DNA of 64,000 nucleotides, from NCBI RefSeq assembly GCF_017833255.1, contig NZ_JAFIBU010000001.1, positions 682,001 through 746,000 of the forward strand. Direction: 5' to 3'. Shown piece after piece: positions 15,492-24,973 of the stretch. Position 1 is the first letter of the stretch, and each line of letters begins with the position of its first letter. This DNA comes from Paenibacillus sp. PvR098 (GTDB taxonomy: Bacteria > Bacillota > Bacilli > Paenibacillales > NBRC-103111). The translations under genes and the position numbers were made by a program. Under the pieces are notes generated by a model. The model was not told the origin of the DNA, did no database searches, and saw nothing but the letters and a program-made list of their open reading frames with translations.

Positions 15492-16484
15492 ATGAACAAG
15501 TTAAATTTAAGCTTCGCCTGTTGGGACTACGACCGTGTTCAAGCGTTAGTGGACGGCTCCGTCCATCCCAAGGGAATTGAACTGAACTTTCTCAACATGC
15601 CGGTGGAAGAAACGTTTTTCCGCATGATGCGCCATCAGGAATTCGATGTTGCTGAGCTGTCGGCTTCTTCCTACCTTCTTGCGAGGGACCGCGGATTTCC
15701 GAATTTTACGGCCATTCCGGTATTTCCGTCCCGGTTTTTCCGTCATTCCGGCATTTACGTGAATGTTGAATCGGGTATCCGAAAACCGGAGGATTTAAAA
15801 GGCAAGCGCATCGGTATTCCCGAGTATCAGCTGACCGCCTGCGTCTGGATTCGCGGATTTTTGCAGCATGAATATGGTGTTCATCCGTCCGAGGTGGATT
15901 GGTTCTTTGGGGGGCAGGAGACCCCAGGCCGCGTCGAAAAGTTCAAGCTGGAGCTTCCGGCTGACATTCGCCTGCAGCCGATTGGTCCGGAACAGACGCT
16001 AAACCAAATGCTTGAGTGCGGCGAACTGGACGCGTTTATTGCTCCGCGCGCTCCGTCCTGCTTCTTGAAGGGATCACCGCGCGTCAAGCGTCTGTTCGAA
16101 GATTATGTATCCGTTGAAAAGGAGTATTTCCGCAAAACCGGTATTTTCCCGATTATGCATGTGGTAGCCGTTCGAAACGAAATTCTGCAACAGAATCCGT
16201 GGGCTGCACAAAACCTGTATCAGGCTTTCGTCGAGGCGAAGAACAAGGTGTACGAGGGCTTCAATCAAACCGCGGCCTTAAAAGTGACGCTGCCTTGGCT
16301 CGTAGCGGAGATTGAGCAAACAAAGCAACTGATGGGCGATGATTTCTGGCCTTATGGATTAGAGAAAAACCGCGCTACCCTGGAAGCGCTGGTCAGCTAT
16401 TCCTATGAACAGGGTCTCATCAAAAACAAGCTTTCGGTGGAAGATTTATTTGTGAAGTCGACCTTGGAGCAGTACACCATTTAA
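15492..16484 (+). CDS. 4,5-dihydroxyphthalate decarboxylase-like protein
   Basis: A 330-residue cytoplasmic protein without signal peptide that has the fold of a periplasmic binding protein. NKLNLSFACWDYDRVQALVDG, FDVAELSASSYLLARDRG and the HSGIYVN.SGI.KPEDLKGKRIG stretch are typical of the Pht5 family, which turns 4,5-dihydroxyphthalate into protocatechuate. Together with the oxygenase and the ring-cleavage enzyme this outlines a phthalate-type route. Many Pht5 homologues are not proven decarboxylases, so the exact reaction is uncertain. ATG 15492 follows GAGGGGGATC. Confidence 0.75.
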   Translation: MNKLNLSFACWDYDRVQALVDGSVHPKGIELNFLNMPVEETFFRMMRHQEFDVAELSASSYLLARDRGFPNFTAIPVFPSRFFRHSGIYVNVESGIRKPEDLKGKRIGIPEYQLTACVWIRGFLQHEYGVHPSEVDWFFGGQETPGRVEKFKLELPADIRLQPIGPEQTLNQMLECGELDAFIAPRAPSCFLKGSPRVKRLFEDYVSVEKEYFRKTGIFPIMHVVAVRNEILQQNPWAAQNLYQAFVEAKNKVYEGFNQTAALKVTLPWLVAEIEQTKQLMGDDFWPYGLEKNRATLEALVSYSYEQGLIKNKLSVEDLFVKSTLEQYTI

Positions 16485-16505
16485 AAAAAGAAAGGCGTGA
16501 TGTTC

Positions 16506-17321
16506 ATGTCTCTTGAATTAAATATGCTGGTTGCCCATATGCCGCGCATTTGTCACGAAGACCGCGTCGCCGAGTTCCAAAAACCACTGATCCGCGCGAT
16601 GCATATCGCTTCCCAGGAGCTTTTTAAAGTAAGCCCTGACGTTGTCGTCAGCATTTCATGTCATTTTCCGGCGACATTTCATCATTATGTGAACTGTGCC
16701 GCAGTACATCAAGGATCTTTGACCGCGGTGGAGTGTCCCGATTTGATCGCGGATGTGCGCTACCAATATGCCGGAGATCCGGTACTGGCGGAAGAGCTGG
16801 TCCATGCGGGAAAAGAAGCGGGATTGCCGATCCTTGCGTTTCGCGACGATGCCTATGTCTGGGATTACGGAACATTGGTACCGATGCGTTATTTGGTACC
16901 GAAAGAAAATCTTCCGGTCATCGACTTGTCGGTTTGCTGGGCGGCAAGCCTGGATGAGACGTTTGAGTGGGGGAGAATTGTAGGTGAGACTCTCAAAAAC
17001 AGTGAGAAAAAAGCCGTATTCGTCAGCAGCGGAGCACTGTCCCATAATCTGGTGCGAGGTCCAGAGAAAATGCCGACGATTTCCGAGCAGGCGCTCGACC
17101 AGCAGTTTACGGAGTACCTGCTTTCGGGGAGCCTCGATAAGGCTCGCGAAATGCTGCCGCAATATGCACGGATAGCTGGAGTAGAGTCAGGCGGTCGTCA
17201 CCTGGCCATCCTTCTTGGCGTAATGGAAGGCAGCGGCAATTACAAGGCTACCTTCCACGGCTATGCCCAGTCGTCAGGAAGCGGTAACGCGGTGATTACT
17301 TTTGAGCCTATGGCGGGGTGA
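16506..17321 (+). CDS. LigB-type class III extradiol ring-cleavage dioxygenase
   Basis: A 271-residue non-heme Fe(II) dioxygenase of the LigB/MhpB family. Likely metal and acid-base histidines are in LVAHMPRICHE near the N terminus and in SCHFPATFHH around residues 50-60; GALSHNLVRGP further on matches the third conserved histidine segment. It would open the ring of protocatechuate or another catechol formed by the upstream enzymes. No downstream semialdehyde dehydrogenase or hydratase is in the operon. Start codon is ambiguous among GTG 16497, ATG 16500 and ATG 16506. Confidence 0.8.
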   Translation: MSLELNMLVAHMPRICHEDRVAEFQKPLIRAMHIASQELFKVSPDVVVSISCHFPATFHHYVNCAAVHQGSLTAVECPDLIADVRYQYAGDPVLAEELVHAGKEAGLPILAFRDDAYVWDYGTLVPMRYLVPKENLPVIDLSVCWAASLDETFEWGRIVGETLKNSEKKAVFVSSGALSHNLVRGPEKMPTISEQALDQQFTEYLLSGSLDKAREMLPQYARIAGVESGGRHLAILLGVMEGSGNYKATFHGYAQSSGSGNAVITFEPMAG

Positions 17322-17353
17322 GCCATGAAGATGAATGAAAAGAGGTTGATTTC

Positions 17354-18454
17354 ATGAAGCGAACATCATTGGCCGCTGTCACGACCGGAGTTCGAACGAC
17401 AGAGCTGCAGGAATTCGACCTGCCCGAGGTAGCGGATGATTCCGGACTGCTTCGAATCGAAACCGTAGGCGTGTGCGGAACGGATGTATCCTACTACAAG
17501 AAATCACAACCCCCTCGCATACTGGGTCACCATATTGTCGGCTTTATTGAGCGGGTAGGGGAAAAGGCGGCTGCGCGTTGGGGGGTGAAGGAGGGGGATC
17601 GGGTAGTACTTGAGGAATATATTCCTTGCGGCCAATGCTCTTTTTGCCGGATGGGCATGTATCGCTCCTGCCAAACGACGGATCCAAGAGCTGGCGGTAT
17701 TCGATACGGTGCTACACCTGTGGACCTGCGGCCCTCCTTGTGGGGCGGTTTCAGCGAGTTTATGTATCTTCATCCGAACTCGGTGCTGCATCCGATGCCT
17801 GAACATGTTCTTCCGGAAGAAGCTGCCCTTACCTTACCCTTGGCTAACGGGTTTGAATGGATGTCACTGCAGGGCGGCGTAGGTCCCGGAAAAACGGTTG
17901 TCATACAGGGACCCGGTCAGCAAGGGTTGGCTTGTACCCTCGCAGCAAAGGCGGCCGGGGCTGACTGTGTTATTGTCACCGGAAGAACTACCAGTATGAA
18001 CCGGCTTGACTTGTCCAGACGCCTCGGTGCCGATCATATTGTGAATATCCAAACTGAAAGTTTGGAAGAACGGGTCCGTGAAATCACTGGCGGCCGGATG
18101 GCAGATGTGGTTATCGATTTAACCTCTGGCGGCACAGAGCCGGTGTTATCCTCCGTTGCTATTGCCGGTCGTGGCGGAATGGTTCTATTTGGAGCCTACA
18201 AATACACGATGATCCCCGAATTCGACATCGACAGGGTCATTACGAAAACACTTCAGCTCAAAGGCGTCAGGGGACACAGCTATACATCGGTACAAATGGC
18301 CGTCGATTTTATCGCTTCGGGCAAATTTCCGCTGCGTATCATGAATTCTCACGATTACGCGTTGGAGGAAACGGACATGGCATTAAAAACGGCAGGGGGA
18401 GAAGGCGATCCAGGTCCGCTTCTTGTCACCGTATCGCCCGGGAAGAAAAGATAA
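17354..18454 (+). CDS. Zinc-dependent medium-chain alcohol dehydrogenase
   Basis: A 366-residue MDR-family NAD(P)-dependent dehydrogenase. Catalytic zinc ligands appear in VGVCGTD and GHHIVG; the structural-zinc cysteines are in the CGQCSFCRMGMYRSC loop. The Rossmann motif is GPGQQGLACTLAAKAAG. As last gene of the operon it may oxidise a dihydrodiol or a ring-cleavage intermediate. AAGAGG precedes the ATG. Confidence 0.85.
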   Translation: MKRTSLAAVTTGVRTTELQEFDLPEVADDSGLLRIETVGVCGTDVSYYKKSQPPRILGHHIVGFIERVGEKAAARWGVKEGDRVVLEEYIPCGQCSFCRMGMYRSCQTTDPRAGGIRYGATPVDLRPSLWGGFSEFMYLHPNSVLHPMPEHVLPEEAALTLPLANGFEWMSLQGGVGPGKTVVIQGPGQQGLACTLAAKAAGADCVIVTGRTTSMNRLDLSRRLGADHIVNIQTESLEERVREITGGRMADVVIDLTSGGTEPVLSSVAIAGRGGMVLFGAYKYTMIPEFDIDRVITKTLQLKGVRGHSYTSVQMAVDFIASGKFPLRIMNSHDYALEETDMALKTAGGEGDPGPLLVTVSPGKKR

Positions 18455-18548
18455 AATCCCGCGTTTGATGAGTTGATGCAGCATCTTTTGCTTCGAGAGG
18501 GTAAGCAGCCTGAGTCGAAGACGGACCTAGTCCATTTACTGCCAAATA

Positions 18549-18580
18549 CAAAAAACGGGATGGAATGAATCCATCCCGTC
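18549..18580 (-). terminator. Terminator of the iclR-type gene
   Basis: ACGGGATGGA and TCCATCCCGT form a 10-bp stem which, read on the minus strand, is followed by T6. It lies about 45 bp past the end of the regulator gene. On the plus strand it lacks a T run. Confidence 0.75.
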
Positions 18581-18622
18581 CCATTGACGAGCATTTCTTG
18601 TATTAGCCGAAATGACCTGCAA

Positions 18623-19378
18623 CTAACTGAGCCGCTCAGTGATCAGCCTGCTGTAGGTCTTTAATTCCTTGACATAGTTTTGTACCTGTTCGGGATACAA
18701 ATACGATTTGGTTACAGCTAGACTGACGGCTGCGATGACCAGGCCAGTGTTGCTAAGCACCGGAACAGCTACGGAGCAAATTCCGTTTTTATACTCCGAC
18801 ATTCCTACGGAATAGCCATTTTTGCGCACGTCTCGCAGTTGTTCGATGAGCGATTCACCGTTAGTGATGGTTTTGGGCGTATGCAGGTTAAGTCCTTTTT
18901 GGACGACTCGCTGGATTTCTTGCTCGGATTGTACAGCAAGGAGAACTTTGCCTGAAGCGCTGCAGTAGCTTGGTATTCGTTTTCCTATTTTCGATACGGT
19001 TCCGTTATGATCATCAGGAACCTTTTTGCACAAAAACACGACTTCTCCGCGATCGTAAACGCCTAAATGAACCGCCTCACGGTATGTTGTCATCAGCTTG
19101 TTCAAGAGTGGAGTCGCTATCGACCGAAGCTCATTGCCGTGGTATACGGCAAAACCAAGCTCGAACGAGCCGATTCCTAAATGATATTTATGGGTGTACT
19201 TGTTTTTCTCCACAAGATTGTTCCCCTTAAGCGTGCTAACTAACCGGAAAATAGTGCTTTTGGCCAATCCTAAACGCTCACTCAGCTCCGTGATGCCAAG
19301 CTCTTTATCTTCTAGGGTAAACTCCCGCAAGATACGGATCGCATTGTTAACTGATGAAAGAGGTTCTTGGTATGCCAA
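18623..19378 (-). CDS. IclR-family transcriptional regulator
   Basis: A 251-residue regulator with an N-terminal winged helix (LGITELSERLGLAKSTIFRLVSTL) and a C-terminal IclR effector domain (AVHLGVYDRGEVVFL; IPSYCSASGKVLLA; AVPVL). IclR proteins of this type often control protocatechuate or phthalate genes. It lies convergently at the end of the aromatic operon and is the likely regulator of it. TTG 19378 is chosen because AAGGTGG lies eight bases upstream; GTG 19390 is inside that site. Confidence 0.85.
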   Translation of the reverse strand: MAYQEPLSSVNNAIRILREFTLEDKELGITELSERLGLAKSTIFRLVSTLKGNNLVEKNKYTHKYHLGIGSFELGFAVYHGNELRSIATPLLNKLMTTYREAVHLGVYDRGEVVFLCKKVPDDHNGTVSKIGKRIPSYCSASGKVLLAVQSEQEIQRVVQKGLNLHTPKTITNGESLIEQLRDVRKNGYSVGMSEYKNGICSVAVPVLSNTGLVIAAVSLAVTKSYLYPEQVQNYVKELKTYSRLITERLS

Positions 19379-19410
19379 TGAAAACACCACCTTGAAAATG
19401 ATTTTTCAGC

Positions 19411-19434
19411 CATTATGTATTCGCTTACATAATG
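19411..19434. promoter_or_regulatory. Perfect palindrome before the iclR-type gene
   Basis: CATTATGTA-N6-TACATAATG, nine-base perfect arms, lies 33 bp upstream of the regulator start, a typical place for an autoregulatory operator. Part of it (CATTATGT) recurs before the Rieske oxygenase gene at about 11846. Confidence 0.55.
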
Positions 19435-19511
19435 ATTATGACATACCCTTTTGGGAGTTGAAATGTATTGTGCCGTATAGGGGAACACGTTGTAACAACA
19501 GCCATACGATC

Positions 19512-20612
19512 TTAGGAAGGCTCATTTTGACACGATTTCTTTCTAAGCTTAGCCACAATCCATGTCACAAGTGGAAGCACAAGCATAAAAGTTGAGGCAT
19601 ACGCCGGCCACACCCGTTGGATAAAATCGTTCACGTAAACGATGTTAGTATAAATCAGTAAGTTGGTGACAATCGTAAACATGCCAAGCGGTATGGTCAG
19701 AAAGGAATAGGATTTCAATCGAAATACTTGACTTGCTCCGAGAGCTGCCGCGAAGAAGGATAAAATTAATTTGAATGTTATGGTAATAAACCATATGCCC
19801 CCAATAATGATCTCAACACGTTCAAAAAATTTTCCGACGCTGATCTTTTTTGCAAGGATAAAGCTGGGATAGTTGTGCACCGTAGTTAAGTCCGGTCCCA
19901 ACACTAGGATGCACAACAATACGATGATAATAATTACAGCACCAGCTATAAGGGACCCGGAATAAAAGGCATGGCCTGCTTTTTTCGAAACCTTTACGAA
20001 GGGGTATATCATCATCAAGATGACGTATTCCTGCAAGCTAAAAAAAGGAAAGACCGCTTTGATTACCGGCATCCATCCATTCTCCAATACGGGTTGAATT
20101 TTTACTGCATCCATTTTGGGAAGCAACATCAGAATGAGCAGAACCAGCAGCAGCACTACCCAAGGGAAAAAAATTTCCGCTCCCCTGGCCATGACCTCCG
20201 GTCCTAAACGAGTCCCCATAATCACGACAACCATCAGACAAGCCATAATAAAAACAATGGGGGTTTCAGGCATCACATCTGTAGTCAGAAAATATCCGAT
20301 ATCTCCAAGCAGCAAAGAGCTTAATATTAAAAAAAACAGAATATAAAGAAAAGACACGGCCTTGCCTAACCATTTACCGAAAACCAATTCGTTCATCTCC
20401 ATAAGGGTTTTATGGGGAAACCGGCTAGATAGGGCTACATAGACTGCAATCGGCAGTAGCCCGAGGAGAATTCCAAGAATAGAGGAGATCCAGGCATCCT
20501 GCTTGGCAACAGCTGCAAGGGGAGATGGAGCTATCAGGATGGATGTGCCCATGCCGAAGAAAATGACAAGGACCGTAAATTGGTGAACCCCTATAGCCCG
20601 ATTTTCTTTCAT
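19512..20612 (-). CDS. GerAB-type spore germination permease subunit
   Basis: A 366-residue membrane protein with about ten helices of the APC-like GerAB/endospore germination permease family (VHQFTVLVIFFGMGTSIL at the N terminus). It is the nutrient-sensing B subunit of a germinant receptor in the inner spore membrane. It ends the operon A-C-D-B on the minus strand. ATG 20612 has AAAGGAG upstream; the longer frame to 20642 is less likely. Confidence 0.9.
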   Translation of the reverse strand: MKENRAIGVHQFTVLVIFFGMGTSILIAPSPLAAVAKQDAWISSILGILLGLLPIAVYVALSSRFPHKTLMEMNELVFGKWLGKAVSFLYILFFLILSSLLLGDIGYFLTTDVMPETPIVFIMACLMVVVIMGTRLGPEVMARGAEIFFPWVVLLLVLLILMLLPKMDAVKIQPVLENGWMPVIKAVFPFFSLQEYVILMMIYPFVKVSKKAGHAFYSGSLIAGAVIIIIVLLCILVLGPDLTTVHNYPSFILAKKISVGKFFERVEIIIGGIWFITITFKLILSFFAAALGASQVFRLKSYSFLTIPLGMFTIVTNLLIYTNIVYVNDFIQRVWPAYASTFMLVLPLVTWIVAKLRKKSCQNEPS

Positions 20613-20649
20613 GATGGACTCCTTTCTGCTAACGAACCGCACTCTTAAC

Positions 20650-20871
20650 TTATCCAGCCATGAACCAGAATCTTTTATACATCATCGAAATGAGTTCAAG
20701 TGGATTGGGTAGACGGTAATTCAGCGTTTGCATGGTATAGATCGTCAATGATGAGATCGTTAATGAGCTATATATCACCATTTCTTTGTACTGCTTTTTT
20801 TTATACAGCGTCGGTAGTTCCAGTAGGATTACAAAGATGCTAACGGCGACGGCTAAGATAATGGGCCACAT
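20650..20871 (-). CDS. Small membrane D-type subunit of the germinant receptor
   Basis: A 73-residue protein with two predicted membrane helices (about 2-20 and 32-48), located between the C and B subunit genes. Many receptor operons carry such a small two-helix D gene that modulates germination. The assignment rests on size, topology and position. Confidence 0.65.
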   Translation of the reverse strand: MWPIILAVAVSIFVILLELPTLYKKKQYKEMVIYSSLTISSLTIYTMQTLNYRLPNPLELISMMYKRFWFMAG

Positions 20872-20876
20872 GGGAT

Positions 20877-22079
20877 CTACTTCCTTACACGGGATTTGAC
20901 GGATTGATTAATCGTTCCGGTTCGGCGGATATCTACGTCAACGGTTACTTGAACTTTTAGGTTAACAAATGTGTCATCCCAATTCTGTTTCCATTGCTTC
21001 CAGTGCTTGGGGTATGCTCGGCGAAGTGCTTCTCCGAATCCGAATATATCGGTCTTATAACGCCTTTGTGTGTTTCGTACCGCATCCTGTATGGATGCCT
21101 TTATGGTCTGTGCACTGATCTGTTCGATTTGCTGAATCGAAGAGGGATCCAGCATATTGATGTCGCATGTGACATCCCCGACATTACCTTCGGCATAAAC
21201 TTCTATACTTACTTCCGGTTCTCCATCGCTCGTTAAATGTCCCTTAATTTTTGTTTTTGTTCGAATGAGCTCAACGGCAACTTCTCCCCCAAGGCATTTT
21301 TGAACGCCAACCGTGCTTTTAACCTTTCCTTGAATAAAGTTATAGCCCTTGCTATCGTTTTCATTTAGCCATCCAATCAACTTATCGCTTTTAAATACCG
21401 CAATGCCGTCATATTGCAAGAGGGTAGCAACGGTTGAAGATTGTAAATTATCCATTTTCTGCCCCTTACTATGAGGGCCCACCATAAACATACCTGTTAA
21501 AACAGGGCTCTTGCCCTCACTTTGCAAGTCGCTAATTAACATGTCCAGCGTCATTTTTCCTGTGGCTGCCCATGCTTTTTCTGACATTTCCAAAGAACCA
21601 TACATTTTATTCGCTGGTATTCTTTCTTGAGGTGTCAAAATATCCAGGATGTCCCCGGCCTTTGCTTGCTTGGCTATGACGACATAAAAATCCGTTCTTA
21701 GTTCATGATCTCTGGAAAGAAAATCAATGGGATCCGCAATTCCTTTCCTTGCCAAGTCTTCACCAATCACCAGCATACGAAGGTGGGCTAGATAAATTTT
21801 TCGATTCAACTTGGTTGTCATCCTTCTAATAGCCTCAAAAACGGAACGGCCTTGAGAACGAAACGTGGATACCGGTGAGCCGCCAGCTCCCCCGGATTTG
21901 GAGGCAATATCTTTGGGATTGACCAGCTGCACGGTAACCAGATATTGACCAGCTTCCGATATATCTAATCCCATGGCCACCGCTATGGACAGCTCATTGA
22001 GTTCCGTACGATTCCAGCAGCCGGTCAACAGCAGGATCAATCCGGTAATCAACAGCCATTTCCACCAATTTAAAATCAT
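20877..22079 (-). CDS. GerAC-type spore germination lipoprotein
   Basis: A 400-residue lipoprotein: signal peptide with lipobox LLTGC and the family start CWNRTELNELSIAVAMGLD. It is the C subunit, anchored outside the inner spore membrane. The A gene ends 12 bp upstream, so the genes are co-transcribed. Confidence 0.9.
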   Translation of the reverse strand: MILNWWKWLLITGLILLLTGCWNRTELNELSIAVAMGLDISEAGQYLVTVQLVNPKDIASKSGGAGGSPVSTFRSQGRSVFEAIRRMTTKLNRKIYLAHLRMLVIGEDLARKGIADPIDFLSRDHELRTDFYVVIAKQAKAGDILDILTPQERIPANKMYGSLEMSEKAWAATGKMTLDMLISDLQSEGKSPVLTGMFMVGPHSKGQKMDNLQSSTVATLLQYDGIAVFKSDKLIGWLNENDSKGYNFIQGKVKSTVGVQKCLGGEVAVELIRTKTKIKGHLTSDGEPEVSIEVYAEGNVGDVTCDINMLDPSSIQQIEQISAQTIKASIQDAVRNTQRRYKTDIFGFGEALRRAYPKHWKQWKQNWDDTFVNLKVQVTVDVDIRRTGTINQSVKSRVRK

Positions 22080-22091
22080 AGGAAACCTCCT

Positions 22092-23702
22092 TTATGAATT
22101 GGAGCTATCCTTTCCATGTAGGTCTTGGTTTGGAGAAATCGTTTCCGACCCGATCCGAATGTAGTTTCGATTTTTCGTGTAAAAAGGTCTTGAAAACATA
22201 GCCCAACGAGGTACACGAAGAATGGCATCCTTTTGATCATCCAGATGGAACGGAGCGAATGTGCTCAAGTACGGCACCCCAAAAGAGCGAAGGCTGCATA
22301 AGTGAAAAACGATGATAAACAACCCTAACAAGATACCGAATATGCCTAAGGAACCAGCCAGCATCATCATAAAAAAGCGTAGAAGTCGTAAGGAAATAGC
22401 AATACTGTACGAAGGAATGACGAAATTGGCTATTGCCGTTAATGAAACGATAATCACCATAGCCGGGGAAACAAGCCCGGCTTCCACTGCCGCTTGACCT
22501 ATGACGAGTGTACCCACGATGGATACCGCTTGTCCGACCGTTTTGGGCATTCTTACTCCAGCTTCTCTTAAGATTTCAAAGGTGATCTCCATGATCATGG
22601 CTTCCACGAACGCGGGAAATGGGACATCCTCCCGTGCTGCGATTAGATTCATTAGAAGTTGGGGTGGGAGAATTTCCTGATGAAAAGTGATAATAGCGAC
22701 ATAAAGCGCAGGAGCAACAAGCGCAATGCCAAGGCTTGCATAACGGATCAACCGAATGAACGTGGCAAAATCCCACCGTTGGTAATGATCCTCTGAAGCC
22801 TGTAAAAATTGAACGAACAGCGCAGGTACAATTAATACAAAAGGCGTCCCATCCACCAGAATGGCTACTCTTCCTTCTAATAATTCAGCCGAGATGACAT
22901 CAGGTCTCTCCGAGTTATAAACCAGCGGAAATACGGTTAGGGTTTTGTCCTGGATAAATTCTTCGATATACCCGCTCTCCAAAATGCTGTCGATATCAAT
23001 TGAATTCAAACGCGTGCGTACTTCATCCACTACTTTCGGGCTTGCGATTCCATTGATGTACATCATGGCGACATCCGTTTGGGTGACTCGTCCGATTTGA
23101 AGGGTTTCCATCCAAAGATCCGGATTTTTAATTCTTTTGCGCAAAAGTGAAGTGTTAGTCCGTAAAGACTCCGTGAAGCCGTCCCGGGGACCTCTAACCA
23201 CTGATTCGGTATTCGGTTCTTCTATACTGCGCTCCTTCCATTGTCTCGAACCAGCAATGACACCATAATCCAGGCCATCAAATAAGATAGCGGTATCCCC
23301 GGAGAGAATTGCCTTCAGAAGTGAGGTCATGTCACGGACCATCTTTACTGAACCTACAGGAACGAAAAGACGTTGAATGAAATCTTCAGCATCGATTATA
23401 GGCCACTGCACTTGCTGGTTCGATTGTTCATGCAGGATCATGACTAGAGGCTCCAGCACAGACTTCGTATCAGTAATCCCGTCGAAATACAAAATCGCTG
23501 CATTTTGCTGATTTTTATCGCCCATTATGAAATGTCTGATCATTAGATCCGTGCTGTTTCCTAGTCGTTGTGTGATTACGTCGATATTAGTGTTTAAACG
23601 GGTGTCCAACGATATTTCGGACGTTGAACCCTCAATCTGCGGAGACTTTTGGTTGGGAGAATGGGAAAGCTTTTTTTTAATCCATTTTCGAAACAACTTC
23701 AT
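22092..23702 (-). CDS. GerAA-type spore germination protein
   Basis: A 536-residue A subunit: a soluble N-terminal domain (about 1-280; DLMIRHFIMGDKNQQNAAILY, NPDLWMETLQIGRVTQTDVAMMYI) and a C-terminal membrane part with five or six helices (ALVAPALYVAIITFHQEILP). First gene of the operon. ATG 23702 is used, since AGGGGG would be only one base from the ATG at 23711. A sigma-G promoter is expected upstream, but I could not fix one. Confidence 0.9.
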   Translation of the reverse strand: MKLFRKWIKKKLSHSPNQKSPQIEGSTSEISLDTRLNTNIDVITQRLGNSTDLMIRHFIMGDKNQQNAAILYFDGITDTKSVLEPLVMILHEQSNQQVQWPIIDAEDFIQRLFVPVGSVKMVRDMTSLLKAILSGDTAILFDGLDYGVIAGSRQWKERSIEEPNTESVVRGPRDGFTESLRTNTSLLRKRIKNPDLWMETLQIGRVTQTDVAMMYINGIASPKVVDEVRTRLNSIDIDSILESGYIEEFIQDKTLTVFPLVYNSERPDVISAELLEGRVAILVDGTPFVLIVPALFVQFLQASEDHYQRWDFATFIRLIRYASLGIALVAPALYVAIITFHQEILPPQLLMNLIAAREDVPFPAFVEAMIMEITFEILREAGVRMPKTVGQAVSIVGTLVIGQAAVEAGLVSPAMVIIVSLTAIANFVIPSYSIAISLRLLRFFMMMLAGSLGIFGILLGLFIIVFHLCSLRSFGVPYLSTFAPFHLDDQKDAILRVPRWAMFSRPFYTKNRNYIRIGSETISPNQDLHGKDSSNS

Positions 23703-23887
23703 TGGAACCATGCCCCCTAATCATTACAGAGTGATTTGGTATAAAGTTATGTTTACCAATTTAACGAAAAAAATCCATAGCAGGATAGATATAATAATTG
23801 CACAGTGAATGATTGCGGTTCACATTCTGTTCTGAGAAGTAATGTATTTACAAATGCAAGCTGAAACTTTATGATAAGACTATGATT

Positions 23888-23903
23888 GAGAAAACGTTTA
23901 CTC
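23888..23903. promoter_or_regulatory. LacI-type operator before the lacI-family gene
   Basis: GAGAAAACGTTTACTC is a near-perfect palindrome centred on CG, the form bound by LacI/GalR regulators. It lies 14 bp before the regulator's start codon. A related site occurs at 24920, so autoregulation and control of the following genes are likely. Confidence 0.6.
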
Positions 23904-23916
23904 ACGAGGGGCGAAC

Positions 23917-24921
23917 ATGTCCAATATTACGATTAAAGAAATCGCTGATTTAGCAGGGGTGTCCGTTGCGACGGTATCCAGAGTATTGAATGGAAATGGA
24001 CGATATTCAGATGAGACCAAACAACGAGTGCTGGGGATCGCGGAGAAATTCAATTACAGAACCAATGTGGTGGCCAAAAGCTTGAGGACCAATCAATCCA
24101 AGACGATAGGCGTCATTGTTCCGGATATTACCAACGAGTTTTTCGCGAAGATTGCGCTGGCTATTGAACATGTTTTGGTTCCATACGGGTATTCCATTTT
24201 TATATGCAATACGAGTGAAGATCATGAGAAAGAAAAAAGGTTTGTCCGGGATTTGGAATCCAAGGGTGTGGATGGTTTGATCTATGTTTCGGGTAACATG
24301 AATATCCCGGATGAGGCTACCATCAAAAGACTTCCCATTGTCTGTATCAATCGTCGCGATCCGCAAAATCAGGAGTTTGTTGTCGTTGAATCCGATAATT
24401 ATAACGGGGGCTTTGTGGCCACAGAAGAATTAATTGCTCAAGGCTGCAAGCATATCGTCATTGTAAAGGATGAACGTGACATCGTCCCGATGAATGAAAG
24501 GTACCGCGGATATCGCGAAGCGTTAAAAAAACATGGAATATTATTAGATTTAGATCTGGTGATCGAGATCCCCGTTGATGTACATCATGCTGAGAAAGCG
24601 ATGCAGCACCTTTTAGGTCGGGGAGTGAAATTTGATGGCATTTTTGCTTGCACCGATTGGTTAGCGATTGGGGCGCTGAAGGCGTTACAGCAAAATCACA
24701 TTCACGTTCCTCAAGAGGTACAGGTCATCGGCTTCGATAATATTTTGGTTGGAGAGCACAGCCACCCGACGTTAACAACGATTCATCAAGATAAAATCAA
24801 ATTAGGAGAGGTCGCCTCCGAGATTCTCCTGAATAGGATTGAACATCGAAATACGTTAACAGAAAGAAAAATCGTTGTACCTGTTTCTTTAATCAAAAGA
24901 AATACAACTTTACAGCGCTGA
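23917..24921 (+). CDS. LacI-family transcriptional repressor
   Basis: A 334-residue regulator with the LacI helix-turn-helix (TIKEIADLAGVSVATVSRVL) and hinge helix, followed by a type-1 periplasmic-binding-protein-like effector domain (TIGVIVPDITNEFF; FACTDWLAIGALKAL). It probably represses the hydroxy-acid operon that starts 52 bp downstream and responds to its substrate. Confidence 0.9.
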   Translation: MSNITIKEIADLAGVSVATVSRVLNGNGRYSDETKQRVLGIAEKFNYRTNVVAKSLRTNQSKTIGVIVPDITNEFFAKIALAIEHVLVPYGYSIFICNTSEDHEKEKRFVRDLESKGVDGLIYVSGNMNIPDEATIKRLPIVCINRRDPQNQEFVVVESDNYNGGFVATEELIAQGCKHIVIVKDERDIVPMNERYRGYREALKKHGILLDLDLVIEIPVDVHHAEKAMQHLLGRGVKFDGIFACTDWLAIGALKALQQNHIHVPQEVQVIGFDNILVGEHSHPTLTTIHQDKIKLGEVASEILLNRIEHRNTLTERKIVVPVSLIKRNTTLQR

Positions 24922-24935
24922 GTAAACGATTACGC
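24920..24935. promoter_or_regulatory. Second LacI-type operator
   Basis: GAGTAAACGATTACGC overlaps the stop codon of the lacI-family gene and lies about 40 bp before the 2-hydroxyacid dehydrogenase gene. It shares the GAGtAAACG half with the operator at 23888; the right half is weaker. Confidence 0.45.
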
Positions 24936-24973
24936 AAACTCTATAACCAGAAGCCCAAGGAGGATTTTTAAAC

